64,000 nt of DNA, taken from Limosilactobacillus frumenti DSM 13145 (GTDB lineage: Bacteria; Bacillota; Bacilli; Lactobacillales; Lactobacillaceae). The stretch spans positions 22,349 to 86,348 of the forward strand of contig NZ_AZER01000025.1 of NCBI RefSeq assembly GCF_001436045.1, given 5' to 3'. Every line of letters starts with the position of its first letter. The stretch's first letter is position 1. The notes beneath the pieces were generated by a model, which did not search any database, was not told where the DNA came from, and saw nothing but the letters and a program-made list of their open reading frames with translations. Position numbers and translations under genes: made by a program. Of this stretch, positions 49,085 through 57,545 are shown piece by piece.

Positions 49085-49726
49085 CTACATTTTCTTCAAG
49101 ACCTGAACTTGGCGAAGGTGACGCTTAATCTGACCAGTCTGTTCTAACTTAGCCAATTTACGTGACAGTGTTTCTGGCGTTGTGCCGAGATACGAAGACA
49201 GGTCCTTTAACTTCAACGGAAGAGTAATTGTGGACTTTCCTTGTTCCAAGACCAATTGCTGAAGGTAGGTGGTTAGCCGTTGTTCAATGTTGGGTAGACC
49301 AAGTAATTGATTTTGCCGGCGCAGGCTATTAATCCTTGCCGCTTGTCCCATCATGATTTTTAAAGCAATATCTTGCTGTTCGTTGATCAAGCGTAAAAAG
49401 TCCGTACGATACAAAATACAAATATCACTAGCTGTTATCATTTCCACATAGCTACTAGCATTTTCTGCTCCTAGTAACCAAGTTTCACCAACATAATCAC
49501 CAGTCGTCAGAATTCGCTGAACTTGTTTTTCACCACTTATGCTTAACTGATACATCTGTGCTTGGCCTTGCTTGATAATCACCAGTCGATCACTGTTATC
49601 TGGACTGGCAACTACTGTCCCTCGTTGGACATGCTGATGGTGCACTAACCGTTCAACCTGCCGTTGCTTGGTAATATTTAAGTGATTAAAAAGCGGTACT
49701 AATTGTACGCACAATTCATCCCCCAA
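49085..49726 (-). CDS. Crp/Fnr-family transcription regulator (1 of 2)
   Basis: 213 residues. An N-terminal cyclic-nucleotide-type beta barrel (about residues 20-115, with GDYVGE) and a C-terminal winged helix (about 145-210) whose recognition helix TPETLSRKL contains the E-x-x-S-R that in FNR reads TTGAT half-sites. No 4-Cys cluster at the N-terminus is visible (only one Cys near residue 6), so an FeS sensor like E. coli FNR is unlikely. The start is a TTG with AAGGAG 6 bases upstream. Last gene of the operon behind a FNR-type box, so it may control its own operon. Confidence 0.88.
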   Translation of the reverse strand: MGDELCVQLVPLFNHLNITKQRQVERLVHHQHVQRGTVVASPDNSDRLVIIKQGQAQMYQLSISGEKQVQRILTTGDYVGETWLLGAENASSYVEMITASDICILYRTDFLRLINEQQDIALKIMMGQAARINSLRRQNQLLGLPNIEQRLTTYLQQLVLEQGKSTITLPLKLKDLSSYLGTTPETLSRKLAKLEQTGQIKRHLRQVQVLKKM

Positions 49727-49754
49727 TGGAATCTCCTTCTTCGTGACCTACTTG

Positions 49755-50300
49755 CTAAAAGTCATCATCTTCTTCATTATATAATCCTTCCCGTAAATCG
49801 TGGCCTAAAAAGTGTTGAGCAATAGCAATCTGGGCATTAATCCACGCTAGTAAACCACTTAATTTAACCGCCAGCGGCTGCCAATCTTCTTTTTGTGCTA
49901 ATGCGATGGCCTTTGTAATAAATAAAGTTTGAGTATCAAAGTCTTTAATAAGGTTAAATAGTTGTTCATTTCCCGGCTGGTACTTATCTGCACCACTCTC
50001 TTCAAGCATGGTAAATTCCTTGAACTGATCAATCGTTGTCGGAATACTTTCACCATTGCTAACTAACAACGTGTTCAATTCTTTAAACACTTGCTGCTCA
50101 TGGACAACCCACTGATCACCATATCCTTCTAAGAAAAGGGCAGCAACGCCCTTGGCAAATAATTTAGCTTGGCTAATCTTGAGTGAATGAATCAGTAAAT
50201 TAGCAATAATGTGGCCAGTCATCGCACCAGCAGTTGGTGTATGGTGATCAATGTCACTTTGCTTTAACTCTGCTTCATAACGTTGTTCTGCACTTGTCAT
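49755..50300 (-). CDS. Dps/ferritin-like protein
   Basis: 181 residues, four-helix-bundle pattern, acidic EEDDDF tail. Helix 1 (IIANLLIHSLKISQAKLFAKG) and a fifth-helix-like HEQQVFKEL (residues about 60-70) resemble Dps proteins, though the usual ferroxidase H..D..H set is not clear, so the assignment is tentative. It would sequester iron and protect DNA. TAAGGAGATTTGAA precedes ATG 50300, immediately after the HMA gene (1-base gap). It sits between a metal ATPase/chaperone pair and a redox-type regulator. Confidence 0.65.
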   Translation of the reverse strand: MTSAEQRYEAELKQSDIDHHTPTAGAMTGHIIANLLIHSLKISQAKLFAKGVAALFLEGYGDQWVVHEQQVFKELNTLLVSNGESIPTTIDQFKEFTMLEESGADKYQPGNEQLFNLIKDFDTQTLFITKAIALAQKEDWQPLAVKLSGLLAWINAQIAIAQHFLGHDLREGLYNEEDDDF

Positions 50301-50301
50301 T

Positions 50302-50529
50302 TCAAATCTCCTTAGTTTTAATTCCCTGAACTGTGTAACCTAGTTTTTCAATATTATTCTGCACAACATCGGGCGAAGTAACCAATGAATCAAGATTAAA
50401 CTTAACTTTTCCGGCATTAAACAAAACTTTAACATCGGCCGTACCATCAGTCATTTCGACACTCTTCTGGATCTTAGTTAAACATGATGGACAAGTCAGA
50501 CCGCCAAGTTTCATCATTACTTTTTCCAT
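50302..50529 (-). CDS. Heavy-metal-associated (HMA) domain protein, metallochaperone
   Basis: 75 residues. The ferredoxin-like HMA fold with metal site GGLTCPSCL (CxxC near residues 13-16) is clear. AAAGGAAGTG lies 6 bases before ATG 50529. It lies 22 bases after the P-type ATPase gene, which itself has no N-terminal HMA domain; this protein probably supplies that function as a separate chaperone. The metal is unknown. Confidence 0.9.
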   Translation of the reverse strand: MEKVMMKLGGLTCPSCLTKIQKSVEMTDGTADVKVLFNAGKVKFNLDSLVTSPDVVQNNIEKLGYTVQGIKTKEI

Positions 50530-50551
50530 TTCAAACACTTCCTTTTACAAA

Positions 50552-52447
50552 TTATTCTAGGTTGTTGTTAGGAGATAAAAATTGATAACTATCAAGTTTT
50601 GGTAAATATTTTATGAGACGCATACTGTTGAATATTACGATTAAAATACTCAGCTCATGAATCAACATTCCTGATGCCATTTCGATATAGCCAACAAAAA
50701 GGCCAACAAATAATAGTAAGACCGTCAATAGTGCAATCAAAATATTCTCGTTCATATTTTTGATTGTCTGACTAGCCAACTGGAAACTAGCCACCAGACT
50801 ATTAAGGTTAGACTTGACCAGCACTAGATCCGAAACATCCATTGCAACATCCGTTCCTGATCCCATTGCTACGGCTACATCAGCAACTGACAATGCTGGA
50901 CTATCATTAATTCCATCCCCAACAAAGGCAAGCTGATGCCCCTTAGTTTGCTCTTCTTTAATAAAATCAGCCTTATCAGCGGGCAGCATTCCAGCATGGA
51001 ATTCATCAATTGGCAGGTCATCAGCAATCTTTCGGGCGGTATTCTGATTATCACCAGTCAACATTATTAACCGCGTAACGCCGAGTTGTTTTAATTGTTG
51101 TAAAGCTAATGCTGCCTGAGGACGAAGTTGGTCCTGGATACCAAAAATAGCCAATTCAGTGTGGTCAGCACTGGCAAAAATCACAACTGAATTACCTGCG
51201 TGTGTTATCCGATTCAATTCATGGTTCAGCTTTGTATTGTTGGTAATGACATCACTAACCAAGTTCCGATTACCAATGAGAAATTCTTGCTGGGCAATTT
51301 GGGCACGAAGTCCTTGCCCTTTAATTGTCTGTAAATTAGTTGGGTGTAGCTCTTGCCTAGGCTTAAGATTAGTAATTGCCTGTGCTAACGGGTGGTTGGC
51401 TAGTCGTTCAATTGCCACTGCCTGGTCAATAATTGTTTGTCGATCACCTTTAAGAACCAATAAAGTCTGCACAGTCGGTCTGCCCACCGTTAAAGTACCA
51501 GTCTTATCAAATGCCACCGTATCAACGTGCCGCAAAGTATCCATTACATTAGAACCCTTAAATAGAATCCCCCGTCGAGCACCATTACCGATTCCTGCAA
51601 CTGTAGAGGCCGGAACACCAATCACAAGCGCTCCTGGGCATCCTAAAACCATCACCGTGATGGCAAGCCGCAAATCACGTGTAATAATGCCCACCAGCAC
51701 TGCTACTAACAGAACAAAAGGGGTGTAGTATTGAGAAAATTTATCAATAAAACGTTGCGTCTTGGTCTGTGAATCCTGGGCTTCGTCAACTAGCTCGATA
51801 ATCTTACCAAAGGTAGTATTGTCACCCGCTGCCGTAGTATTAACAGTGATTGTTCCATTTTCTAGAATAGTGCCGGCGAACACTTCATCACCAACCTGTT
51901 TATGCACCATGCGGGACTCACCAGTGATACTAGCTTCGTTTACCAACGCGGTCCCGGTTAGAACCCTGCCATCAACCGGAACCTGGGATCCTGTTCTAAT
52001 CAAGACATGCATACCAGGGTCTAAAAAGTCGACATCTTCTTGATGCGTTGTTCCATCACTATCAATAACTGACGCTGTTTGGGGTGCTAAATCATCCAGT
52101 TGTTTGACGGCCGATCGTGTTTTCCGGAGTGTAATTTCTTCTAGTACTTCACCCAACATAAACAGCCAGGTAACAATCGCTGCCTCATTATATTCCCCGA
52201 TAATAAATGCTCCAATCACGGCAATACTAACAAGAACATCAATCGATACCAACCGTACCTGCAACGAAGAAATCGCTGTTAGTAAAATCGGTATCAGGCC
52301 AATAATACCAACAATGATCATCACCACTTGATATCCAACTGTCATCTGACCAAGCCAGCGAGCAGCTTCTGCTAAAGCCAATAAGACGGTCATTAAAGTA
52401 ACGATTAATTGGCGGTATTTGGCAAAAAATTGCTGAATTTTAACCAT
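50552..52447 (-). CDS. Heavy-metal-transporting P1B-type ATPase with CPG motif
   Basis: 631 residues. Core motifs: TGES (actuator, residue ~190), membrane motif LGCPGALVIG, DKTGTLT (phosphorylation Asp), ITHAGNSV, LTGDN and GDGINDSPAL. The transport motif is CPG rather than CPC, CPx with Gly, which is unusual; the last helix has HELSILIVIFNSMRL with HE as in P1B-4 pumps. No N-terminal HMA domain. It should export a transition metal; Fe, Co, Zn, Mn or Cd cannot be told apart here. ATG 52447 follows AAGGAGGGA by 7 bases. First gene of the operon. Confidence 0.88.
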   Translation of the reverse strand: MVKIQQFFAKYRQLIVTLMTVLLALAEAARWLGQMTVGYQVVMIIVGIIGLIPILLTAISSLQVRLVSIDVLVSIAVIGAFIIGEYNEAAIVTWLFMLGEVLEEITLRKTRSAVKQLDDLAPQTASVIDSDGTTHQEDVDFLDPGMHVLIRTGSQVPVDGRVLTGTALVNEASITGESRMVHKQVGDEVFAGTILENGTITVNTTAAGDNTTFGKIIELVDEAQDSQTKTQRFIDKFSQYYTPFVLLVAVLVGIITRDLRLAITVMVLGCPGALVIGVPASTVAGIGNGARRGILFKGSNVMDTLRHVDTVAFDKTGTLTVGRPTVQTLLVLKGDRQTIIDQAVAIERLANHPLAQAITNLKPRQELHPTNLQTIKGQGLRAQIAQQEFLIGNRNLVSDVITNNTKLNHELNRITHAGNSVVIFASADHTELAIFGIQDQLRPQAALALQQLKQLGVTRLIMLTGDNQNTARKIADDLPIDEFHAGMLPADKADFIKEEQTKGHQLAFVGDGINDSPALSVADVAVAMGSGTDVAMDVSDLVLVKSNLNSLVASFQLASQTIKNMNENILIALLTVLLLFVGLFVGYIEMASGMLIHELSILIVIFNSMRLIKYLPKLDSYQFLSPNNNLE

Positions 52448-52471
52448 AAGCTTGTCCCTCCTTACTTTTTC

Positions 52472-52513
52472 AGTGTAAGGTCCGCCTGGATCGATTAAAT
52501 TGACCACCATCAA
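52472..52513 (-). promoter_or_regulatory. FNR-type box and -10 of the ATPase operon
   Basis: On the minus strand TTGATGGTGGTCAA (52500-52513) matches TTGAT-N4-ATCAA with one mismatch, in a wider AAATTGA-N6-TCAATTT palindrome. TACACT (52472-52477) is the likely -10, with 22 bases between it and the box, so the box would be centred near -41.5, the class II activator position. Confidence 0.7.
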
Positions 52514-52579
52514 TTTTTAACAATTTCAACTTACCATTTGATTTTTTAGCCGGTACTTGCTAGTCTCTCGTAAGCACAA

Positions 52580-52626
52580 AGTGGGGCGCTAGCATTCGGC
52601 TCTTCTTCCGAACGCTAACGCCCTAC
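52580..52626 (-). terminator. Terminator of the glutamate-cysteine ligase gene
   Basis: AGTGGGGCGCTAGCATTCGG pairs with CCGAACGCTAACGCCCTACT (some mismatches), a strong stem 22 bases after the gene's stop. Confidence 0.75.
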
Positions 52627-52647
52627 TCTATGTGGATGTTTCTTTAT

Positions 52648-53952
52648 TTAATTACCCAAGATTTCTTTAAAGGTCGGCTCAGACAACACTTGATCGTCCT
52701 TAAATTGTTGACACACGTTAGTCGCTTTCTGGCTTCGGGATTGAAAGTTTATTGCTTGCTGTAAGGCAAATTCTGATAGCGAATCATGATGAATATAGGA
52801 AGATAGACGTCCAGCAAAAGTTTGCTGAGGATCATCAATCATCTTTTCAAGACGTTTTAATAAATCATAGGTCCCCTGACCTGCCTGAATTGTGGCTGCA
52901 AAATGTTCCAGTTCTTTCAAAAAAGTGCGCATTGGTTCTTCATACTGACAATGATCAGTTGGCTTTTCTAACGCCACTTGTTCATTTCTGATGTTACTCT
53001 GCGTTAGCGAAAACGGCTGCTCCTCTGACATTAGGAAATAGGCCATCATTAAACACAGCAAGTCCACGACATCATTATCAATCCCGATACTGGCCCATGG
53101 GTTGAGATCTAACATTCTTAATTCTAAATACTGGGTCCCTTTTGTCGGCAATTGGGCAACCTTGCGTGGCCCTTTTAAACGCACAGGCGAGTGAAAATCA
53201 TGTTCTGCCAACAATTGTCCATCCTGTAGTCCCGAATGAATCCGCTGGACGTACTGTTCTGTATCACTAAAATCACCATCAAACTTGGTACCGAAGCCAT
53301 ACTTGCTTTGCCGAATACTACGGGCCAGGTGGCGTGGCCGCCACTTATCCATAAAGTAGTTTTCCTCCGCCAGCGGACTTGCCCCAAACAAGTACGTGAG
53401 GAAGAAGCGATAAGTTAAGAATCCCTGGGCGACCTTAATGTATAATTGATTTCTTTCGGCGATGCTAGTCGTTAATTCATTGAGTAAGGACGGCGCAATA
53501 CTGATATTGACGTGAACACCACACGGTGCACCCTCCTGAATCTTATGCCGTTTTAACCATTCCTCAGAATACTTCTTCTTTTCTAAGGTATGGTGGGCAA
53601 TTCTGATGTTTCGATGATCTTTCGGTAATTTTGGTGGCATCGAAAGGGGCCATAAATATTCACCATCTGCTAAACCACGCCGTAAAATATTACTAATTCG
53701 TTCCAGGTAACGCAGTGCCTGTTCTGGTGATTTAGCGATTGGCGTGGCAATCTCCGCCATCGTTTCCATAAAATCTGTCGTGATCCATTTATTTGTTCGG
53801 GGGTCACCAATATTATATGGATACGGAAATTGACTAATGCGACCATCTGCATCAATTCTTTGGCGTTCAACTTCTAGACCAATGGGAAAACTAAACAGTA
53901 AGCTTTCCATATTCCGGTTCATCACTGCTTTACCAAAACTACTAAGGATCAT
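52648..53952 (-). CDS. gshA: Glutamate-cysteine ligase (GshA-type)
   Basis: 434 residues. IGLEVERQRID (about residues 25-35), a DPRTNKWITTDF block, HHTLEKKKYSEEW and ELRMLDLNPWASIGID (about 270-285) match the bacterial gamma-glutamylcysteine synthetase domain of GshA/GshAB. No ATP-grasp glutathione synthetase domain is fused, so the product is gamma-glutamylcysteine. AAAGGAGG is 10 bases before ATG 53952. Monocistronic, next to the redox-controlled genes. Lactobacilli often use gamma-glutamylcysteine as a low-molecular-weight thiol. Confidence 0.85.
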   Translation of the reverse strand: MILSSFGKAVMNRNMESLLFSFPIGLEVERQRIDADGRISQFPYPYNIGDPRTNKWITTDFMETMAEIATPIAKSPEQALRYLERISNILRRGLADGEYLWPLSMPPKLPKDHRNIRIAHHTLEKKKYSEEWLKRHKIQEGAPCGVHVNISIAPSLLNELTTSIAERNQLYIKVAQGFLTYRFFLTYLFGASPLAEENYFMDKWRPRHLARSIRQSKYGFGTKFDGDFSDTEQYVQRIHSGLQDGQLLAEHDFHSPVRLKGPRKVAQLPTKGTQYLELRMLDLNPWASIGIDNDVVDLLCLMMAYFLMSEEQPFSLTQSNIRNEQVALEKPTDHCQYEEPMRTFLKELEHFAATIQAGQGTYDLLKRLEKMIDDPQQTFAGRLSSYIHHDSLSEFALQQAINFQSRSQKATNVCQQFKDDQVLSEPTFKEILGN

Positions 53953-54100
53953 TAATCGGCAACCTCCTTTAGGGGGTAGTCTATTGGAATAACATCTTAT
54001 GTGGGATTATTTTAGCATGCACAACTGATGGAAATGGATTTACGACAATGACTTATTAATATTTTGAACATTTCTTCTTAGAAAATTTATAAATTGAACC

Positions 54101-54136
54101 AAAAAACTCCACTACCTAGGATTAGATAGTGGAGTT
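54101..54136 (-). terminator. Terminator of the Gln-rich MucBP-like gene
   Basis: AACTCCACTA/TAGTGGAGTT with T-rich 3' flank on the minus strand, 14 bases after the stop. Confidence 0.8.
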
Positions 54137-54149
54137 ATGCAATTTATAG

Positions 54150-55766
54150 CTAGTTCCTGGCGACCCGGCGAAAGCCAAGAAGCGTTGTGAATGCCAAAAT
54201 CATAAGACGGAAGAAAGAAGGTCGACGCTTCTTTTGGAATGTCTTATTTCCCTTAACATAACGTTCTCGGGTCTCCGCAACCGCTTTTTGTTGCTTCTTC
54301 GGAACAACATCTTTTTTAGCATTACTTTTACTTTGAACATTACTTTCAGCTTCTGGATAATAAGAGATTTCAACAATCTTATTATCCGACTGAGGAGTAA
54401 TCTTCATGGTCTTAACGACTGACGGCCTACTAGTATAGCCATGAACTAGCGGTGCCGCATAAGCAGGTAGGCTAGCTTCATGCTCATCCCAATCGTCCCA
54501 CTTTACTTTCCCCGTCTGAAGATCTTTATTACCAGCACGGGTAAAAAGATGGGCCTGATCAACCCGCTTCAATGGGCCATCTGGCAGCTGAACAAAGATG
54601 AGCCGGTGAACGCGCTTTTGCAAAATAACTGGTTTAACGCCCATGTTCATTGCATATTGAACCGGTTGAGTACTATTTTCTTCTTTAGTTTTAGTCTCAA
54701 CTGGAGAACTGGCCGGATGCGATTGGGTAGTTTTTTGCCGAACATCTTGAGGGAACGTTGGCCGTGGCACCCGTGGTTGGACTGGCGATTGCACTGAACG
54801 TGTCTGAGTTTCTTGTTGGGCGCTTGATTGGTCGTGGGCTAGTCTTTGGACTTTTTGTTCAACCTGGGATTGCACTTGCGCCAACTTTTGCGATCTTAGC
54901 TGGGCCTGTGACTGTGCGTGAGCTAGTACCTGTGACTGTAATGACACTTGAGATTGTGGATGTGCTGCCGTTGAATGGTCACTAATGCGTACTTGCGGCT
55001 GAGCTTGTGGCTTTTCATGCGCACTCGATTGCGCCTGTGACTGAGGTTGAACTGAAGATTCTCCATTCGATTGTGGTTGCGACTGCGAAGCCGTGTGTGC
55101 TTCTACCTGAGGGCGAACCTGAACAGAGAACTGTGGTTGGGACTGCACTTGCGCTGGAGCAGGTGATTGTGACCGTCCTTGTGATGAAGAAGCATGTGAA
55201 TTTAGTTGAGGTCGAAGCTGGGAGTGTTGTACCGCAGATTGCACATTTGATGGAGACTGTTTTTTAACCGACTGCTCATATTGCAATGGGGTCTGTGACC
55301 CTGGGTGAACAGTTGGCTGAGGCTGTTTTGCAGGTTTTGTACTTGATGAAGCCTGATTCTGAGCTTGCACTGCCGATTGTGCACTTGACTGAGACTGTGA
55401 AGATACATACTCCTCAGTTTGAAACTGATTCTGTACGGGTGATTGTGGTTGGGGCGACGGTTGCAGTTCTGGTTGAACTGACCGTGAGCCTTGTGATGAT
55501 GCCTTAACCTGAGGCTGTGCCGGCATCTGCGGCCCCGGCTGAGCTGACATTTGTTGTGGCTGATCATTCTTTTGTTCAGCACTGTATTTGATCACCCACT
55601 TAGTGAAATCAAACAACTTGTCGACAAGCGCTGATGATAATTCTGTCTGACTCTTAATTGTTTCCAATTCTTTGGCGGATCGCAGAATTTGTTCAATACG
55701 TTGGCTATCTAATTGATTGCCATCCGATGATTGCTGACTCTTTTGTTGGTTATCCGTCTCAGTCAT
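54150..55766 (-). CDS. Gln/Ser-rich protein with a Mub B2-like domain and hydrophobic C-terminus
   Basis: 538 residues. Residues 1-70 are helical and polar; about 75-370 is a low-complexity region of Q, S, P, V, A and H; about 390-490 forms a Mub B2-like unit (VHRLIFVQLPDGPLKRVDQA ... VKWDDWDEHEASLPAY ... HGYTSRP ... VVEISYYPEAE-type), as in the MucBP proteins at 31-48 kb. The last ~27 residues are basic-hydrophobic-basic (KKRRPSFFRLMILAFTTLLG FRRVARN in two parts), like a sortase-signal tail but with no LPXTG and no N-terminal signal. Possibly tail-anchored or cytosolic. GGAGGTGAATTA precedes ATG 55766. Confidence 0.8.
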   Translation of the reverse strand: MTETDNQQKSQQSSDGNQLDSQRIEQILRSAKELETIKSQTELSSALVDKLFDFTKWVIKYSAEQKNDQPQQMSAQPGPQMPAQPQVKASSQGSRSVQPELQPSPQPQSPVQNQFQTEEYVSSQSQSSAQSAVQAQNQASSSTKPAKQPQPTVHPGSQTPLQYEQSVKKQSPSNVQSAVQHSQLRPQLNSHASSSQGRSQSPAPAQVQSQPQFSVQVRPQVEAHTASQSQPQSNGESSVQPQSQAQSSAHEKPQAQPQVRISDHSTAAHPQSQVSLQSQVLAHAQSQAQLRSQKLAQVQSQVEQKVQRLAHDQSSAQQETQTRSVQSPVQPRVPRPTFPQDVRQKTTQSHPASSPVETKTKEENSTQPVQYAMNMGVKPVILQKRVHRLIFVQLPDGPLKRVDQAHLFTRAGNKDLQTGKVKWDDWDEHEASLPAYAAPLVHGYTSRPSVVKTMKITPQSDNKIVEISYYPEAESNVQSKSNAKKDVVPKKQQKAVAETRERYVKGNKTFQKKRRPSFFRLMILAFTTLLGFRRVARN

Positions 55767-55952
55767 ATTAATTCACCTCCATTCTTTTAAACAGTCATTA
55801 CTTCTACAATGCATACTAAACATATTCTAAAACTTTCAATCGCTTTTTCGTAGTGATTTTAACGAATATAATGCTGACTTCCTTCATATTTTACTTTATC
55901 TTTAAATTTTAATCCATTTAAAAATAAAAGAGCGCCTATTAAGCACTCACAA

Positions 55953-55978
55953 GCTTTACCTCAACGTTGAAGTAAAGC
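55953..55978. other. Palindrome in the gap before the oxidase gene
   Basis: GCTTTAC-C-TCAAC/GTTGA-A-GTAAAGC, a 26-base near-perfect palindrome with no loop. On the minus RNA all pairs form (one G-U). It may be a terminator for the converging side or a protein-binding site; no gene is nearby. Confidence 0.35.
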
Positions 55979-56079
55979 AATTTTTGACAATAATATAATC
56001 CCCACTAACTAATATCATAAGTAAAATTCTTGCAGATATACGTGGGAATGTTTTCTGACCTTACTGACACATAATTTTC

Positions 56080-57420
56080 CTACTTATCAGCCTTTGCAAC
56101 TGCTGCTTGGGCCAAGATATTCAGGTAATTAAATGGTCTGTCAAAGTTTGGCTGGAATAGCATATCAACGAACGCCAGGTAATCAATTGTGTGTTTATCT
56201 TGAATGCATAGCGAAAGAACGCCGGCTGATTGGGCTACATCATATTTACTCATTAGCTGACCACCAATAATTTGCCGTGTCTTTTTATTCCAAACAAGCG
56301 TCATTAAAACCTTCTCCGTTGATGGCATAAATTCTGGCCGATAATTATCTTCAATCGTGACTGACTCAGCATCGATTCCTGCGTTTCTCGCATTTTCTAG
56401 TGTCAAGCCAGAAGAAACCATTGTTGTTCCATAAAGGTTTAATCCTGAACTAGATTGAGTTCCCATATCACGCATCTTATTACCAAAGATATTAACGCCA
56501 ACTATCGTTCCTTGACGAATTGCATTGGTAGCTAACGGAATATAAGCATCCTTGCCAGTAGGATTGTAGTGAACACTAGTTGAATCACCGGCAGCATAGA
56601 TGTCAGGATCAGATGACTGCATATACTCATTAGTAACAATGGCGCCATTATCATGCATCTTAACTTTGCCCTTAAGCAAATCAGTATTTGGCCTGAAGCC
56701 CACACAAAGAATTGCCATATCTGCGTCAAAACTTCCCTTATCAGTTTCTACAGTGACCCCGTTATCATGATCTTTAAAAGCAGTTACTTTTTGATTGAAG
56801 GCTAAGGTTGCTCCATGATCTTTGAATTGTTGTTGAATGCGATCAGTATACTTTTGATCAAAGTACTTATGTAACATTCTTGGTGCCCCATCGATTAAGG
56901 TAACATCCTTATTTTGCCGGGTATAAGCTTCAACTAATTCAACCCCGATGTAACCACCACCAATAACTACGACTCTTTGGGCATCTTTAGCAGCTGCAAA
57001 AAGTTTTTTAGCATGATGATAATTCTTGCAAAGGAAAACGTGATCACTATTAATTCCATCAATTGGTGGAATGATTGGCCAAGAACCAGTGGTATCGACG
57101 AGTTTATCATAGTGATCTGTTTTCTCCTCGCCAGTAACAAGGTTCGTCACTTTAACAGTTTTCGTCTTTGGATCAATATTAGTAACATTATGTTGCATGT
57201 GAACATTAGCACCTAATTGCGCTAATTCTTCAGGGCTCGAATAAAACATTGCATCTGGATCACCCACATCGCCACTCAAATATACGGCAATTCCACATGA
57301 TAAAAATGAAACATTATCATTTCTTTCGTAGATGGTAACATCAGTCTCTGGGTGTTGCTTTAAAATCTGCGTAGCGGTGATAGTTCCTGCATGGGTACAA
57401 CCAACAATAATAACTTTCAT
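56080..57420 (-). CDS. nox: NADH oxidase / CoA-disulfide reductase family flavoprotein
   Basis: 446 residues. An N-terminal FAD motif (KVIIVGCTHAGT), a redox-active Cys in FLSCGIAVYLSG (residue ~42), the NAD motif VVIGGGYIGVELVEA (about 155-169), an AGDSTS FAD motif (~285) and the C-terminal dimerisation domain show the group-3 pyridine nucleotide-disulfide family. In lactobacilli such proteins are mostly water-forming NADH oxidases; CoA-disulfide reductase is the alternative. It would remove oxygen and regenerate NAD+. GAGGATGCCAAA precedes ATG 57420. A perfect FNR-type box lies upstream. No other flavin enzyme is nearby. Confidence 0.85.
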   Translation of the reverse strand: MKVIIVGCTHAGTITATQILKQHPETDVTIYERNDNVSFLSCGIAVYLSGDVGDPDAMFYSSPEELAQLGANVHMQHNVTNIDPKTKTVKVTNLVTGEEKTDHYDKLVDTTGSWPIIPPIDGINSDHVFLCKNYHHAKKLFAAAKDAQRVVVIGGGYIGVELVEAYTRQNKDVTLIDGAPRMLHKYFDQKYTDRIQQQFKDHGATLAFNQKVTAFKDHDNGVTVETDKGSFDADMAILCVGFRPNTDLLKGKVKMHDNGAIVTNEYMQSSDPDIYAAGDSTSVHYNPTGKDAYIPLATNAIRQGTIVGVNIFGNKMRDMGTQSSSGLNLYGTTMVSSGLTLENARNAGIDAESVTIEDNYRPEFMPSTEKVLMTLVWNKKTRQIIGGQLMSKYDVAQSAGVLSLCIQDKHTIDYLAFVDMLFQPNFDRPFNYLNILAQAAVAKADK

Positions 57421-57488
57421 TTTGGCATCCTCACTTTGTTCAATAATTAACTTAAGTATTTAAACAAACATCGACATTTGATACTTTA

Positions 57489-57530
57489 ATTATAAAAAGG
57501 AGCAGTTATAATTGAATTGATTTAAATCAA
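57489..57530. promoter_or_regulatory. Perfect FNR-type box between nox and the second crp/fnr gene
   Basis: TTGATTTAAATCAA (57517-57530) is a full match to TTGAT-N4-ATCAA. For nox (-), TATAAT at 57489-57494 leaves 22 bases between box and -10, the same spacing as before the ATPase operon (box centred about -41.5). For the divergent regulator gene (+) a TATAAT at 57507-57512 puts the box at the transcript start, so binding should repress it. Confidence 0.8.
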
Positions 57531-57545
57531 GAAGGGAAGATAAAT

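Noticed and set aside
51159..51728. Plus-strand frame of 189 codons opposite the P-type ATPase gene
   Set aside because: The minus-strand frame has all ATPase motifs; the plus frame has no family signature or ribosome site.
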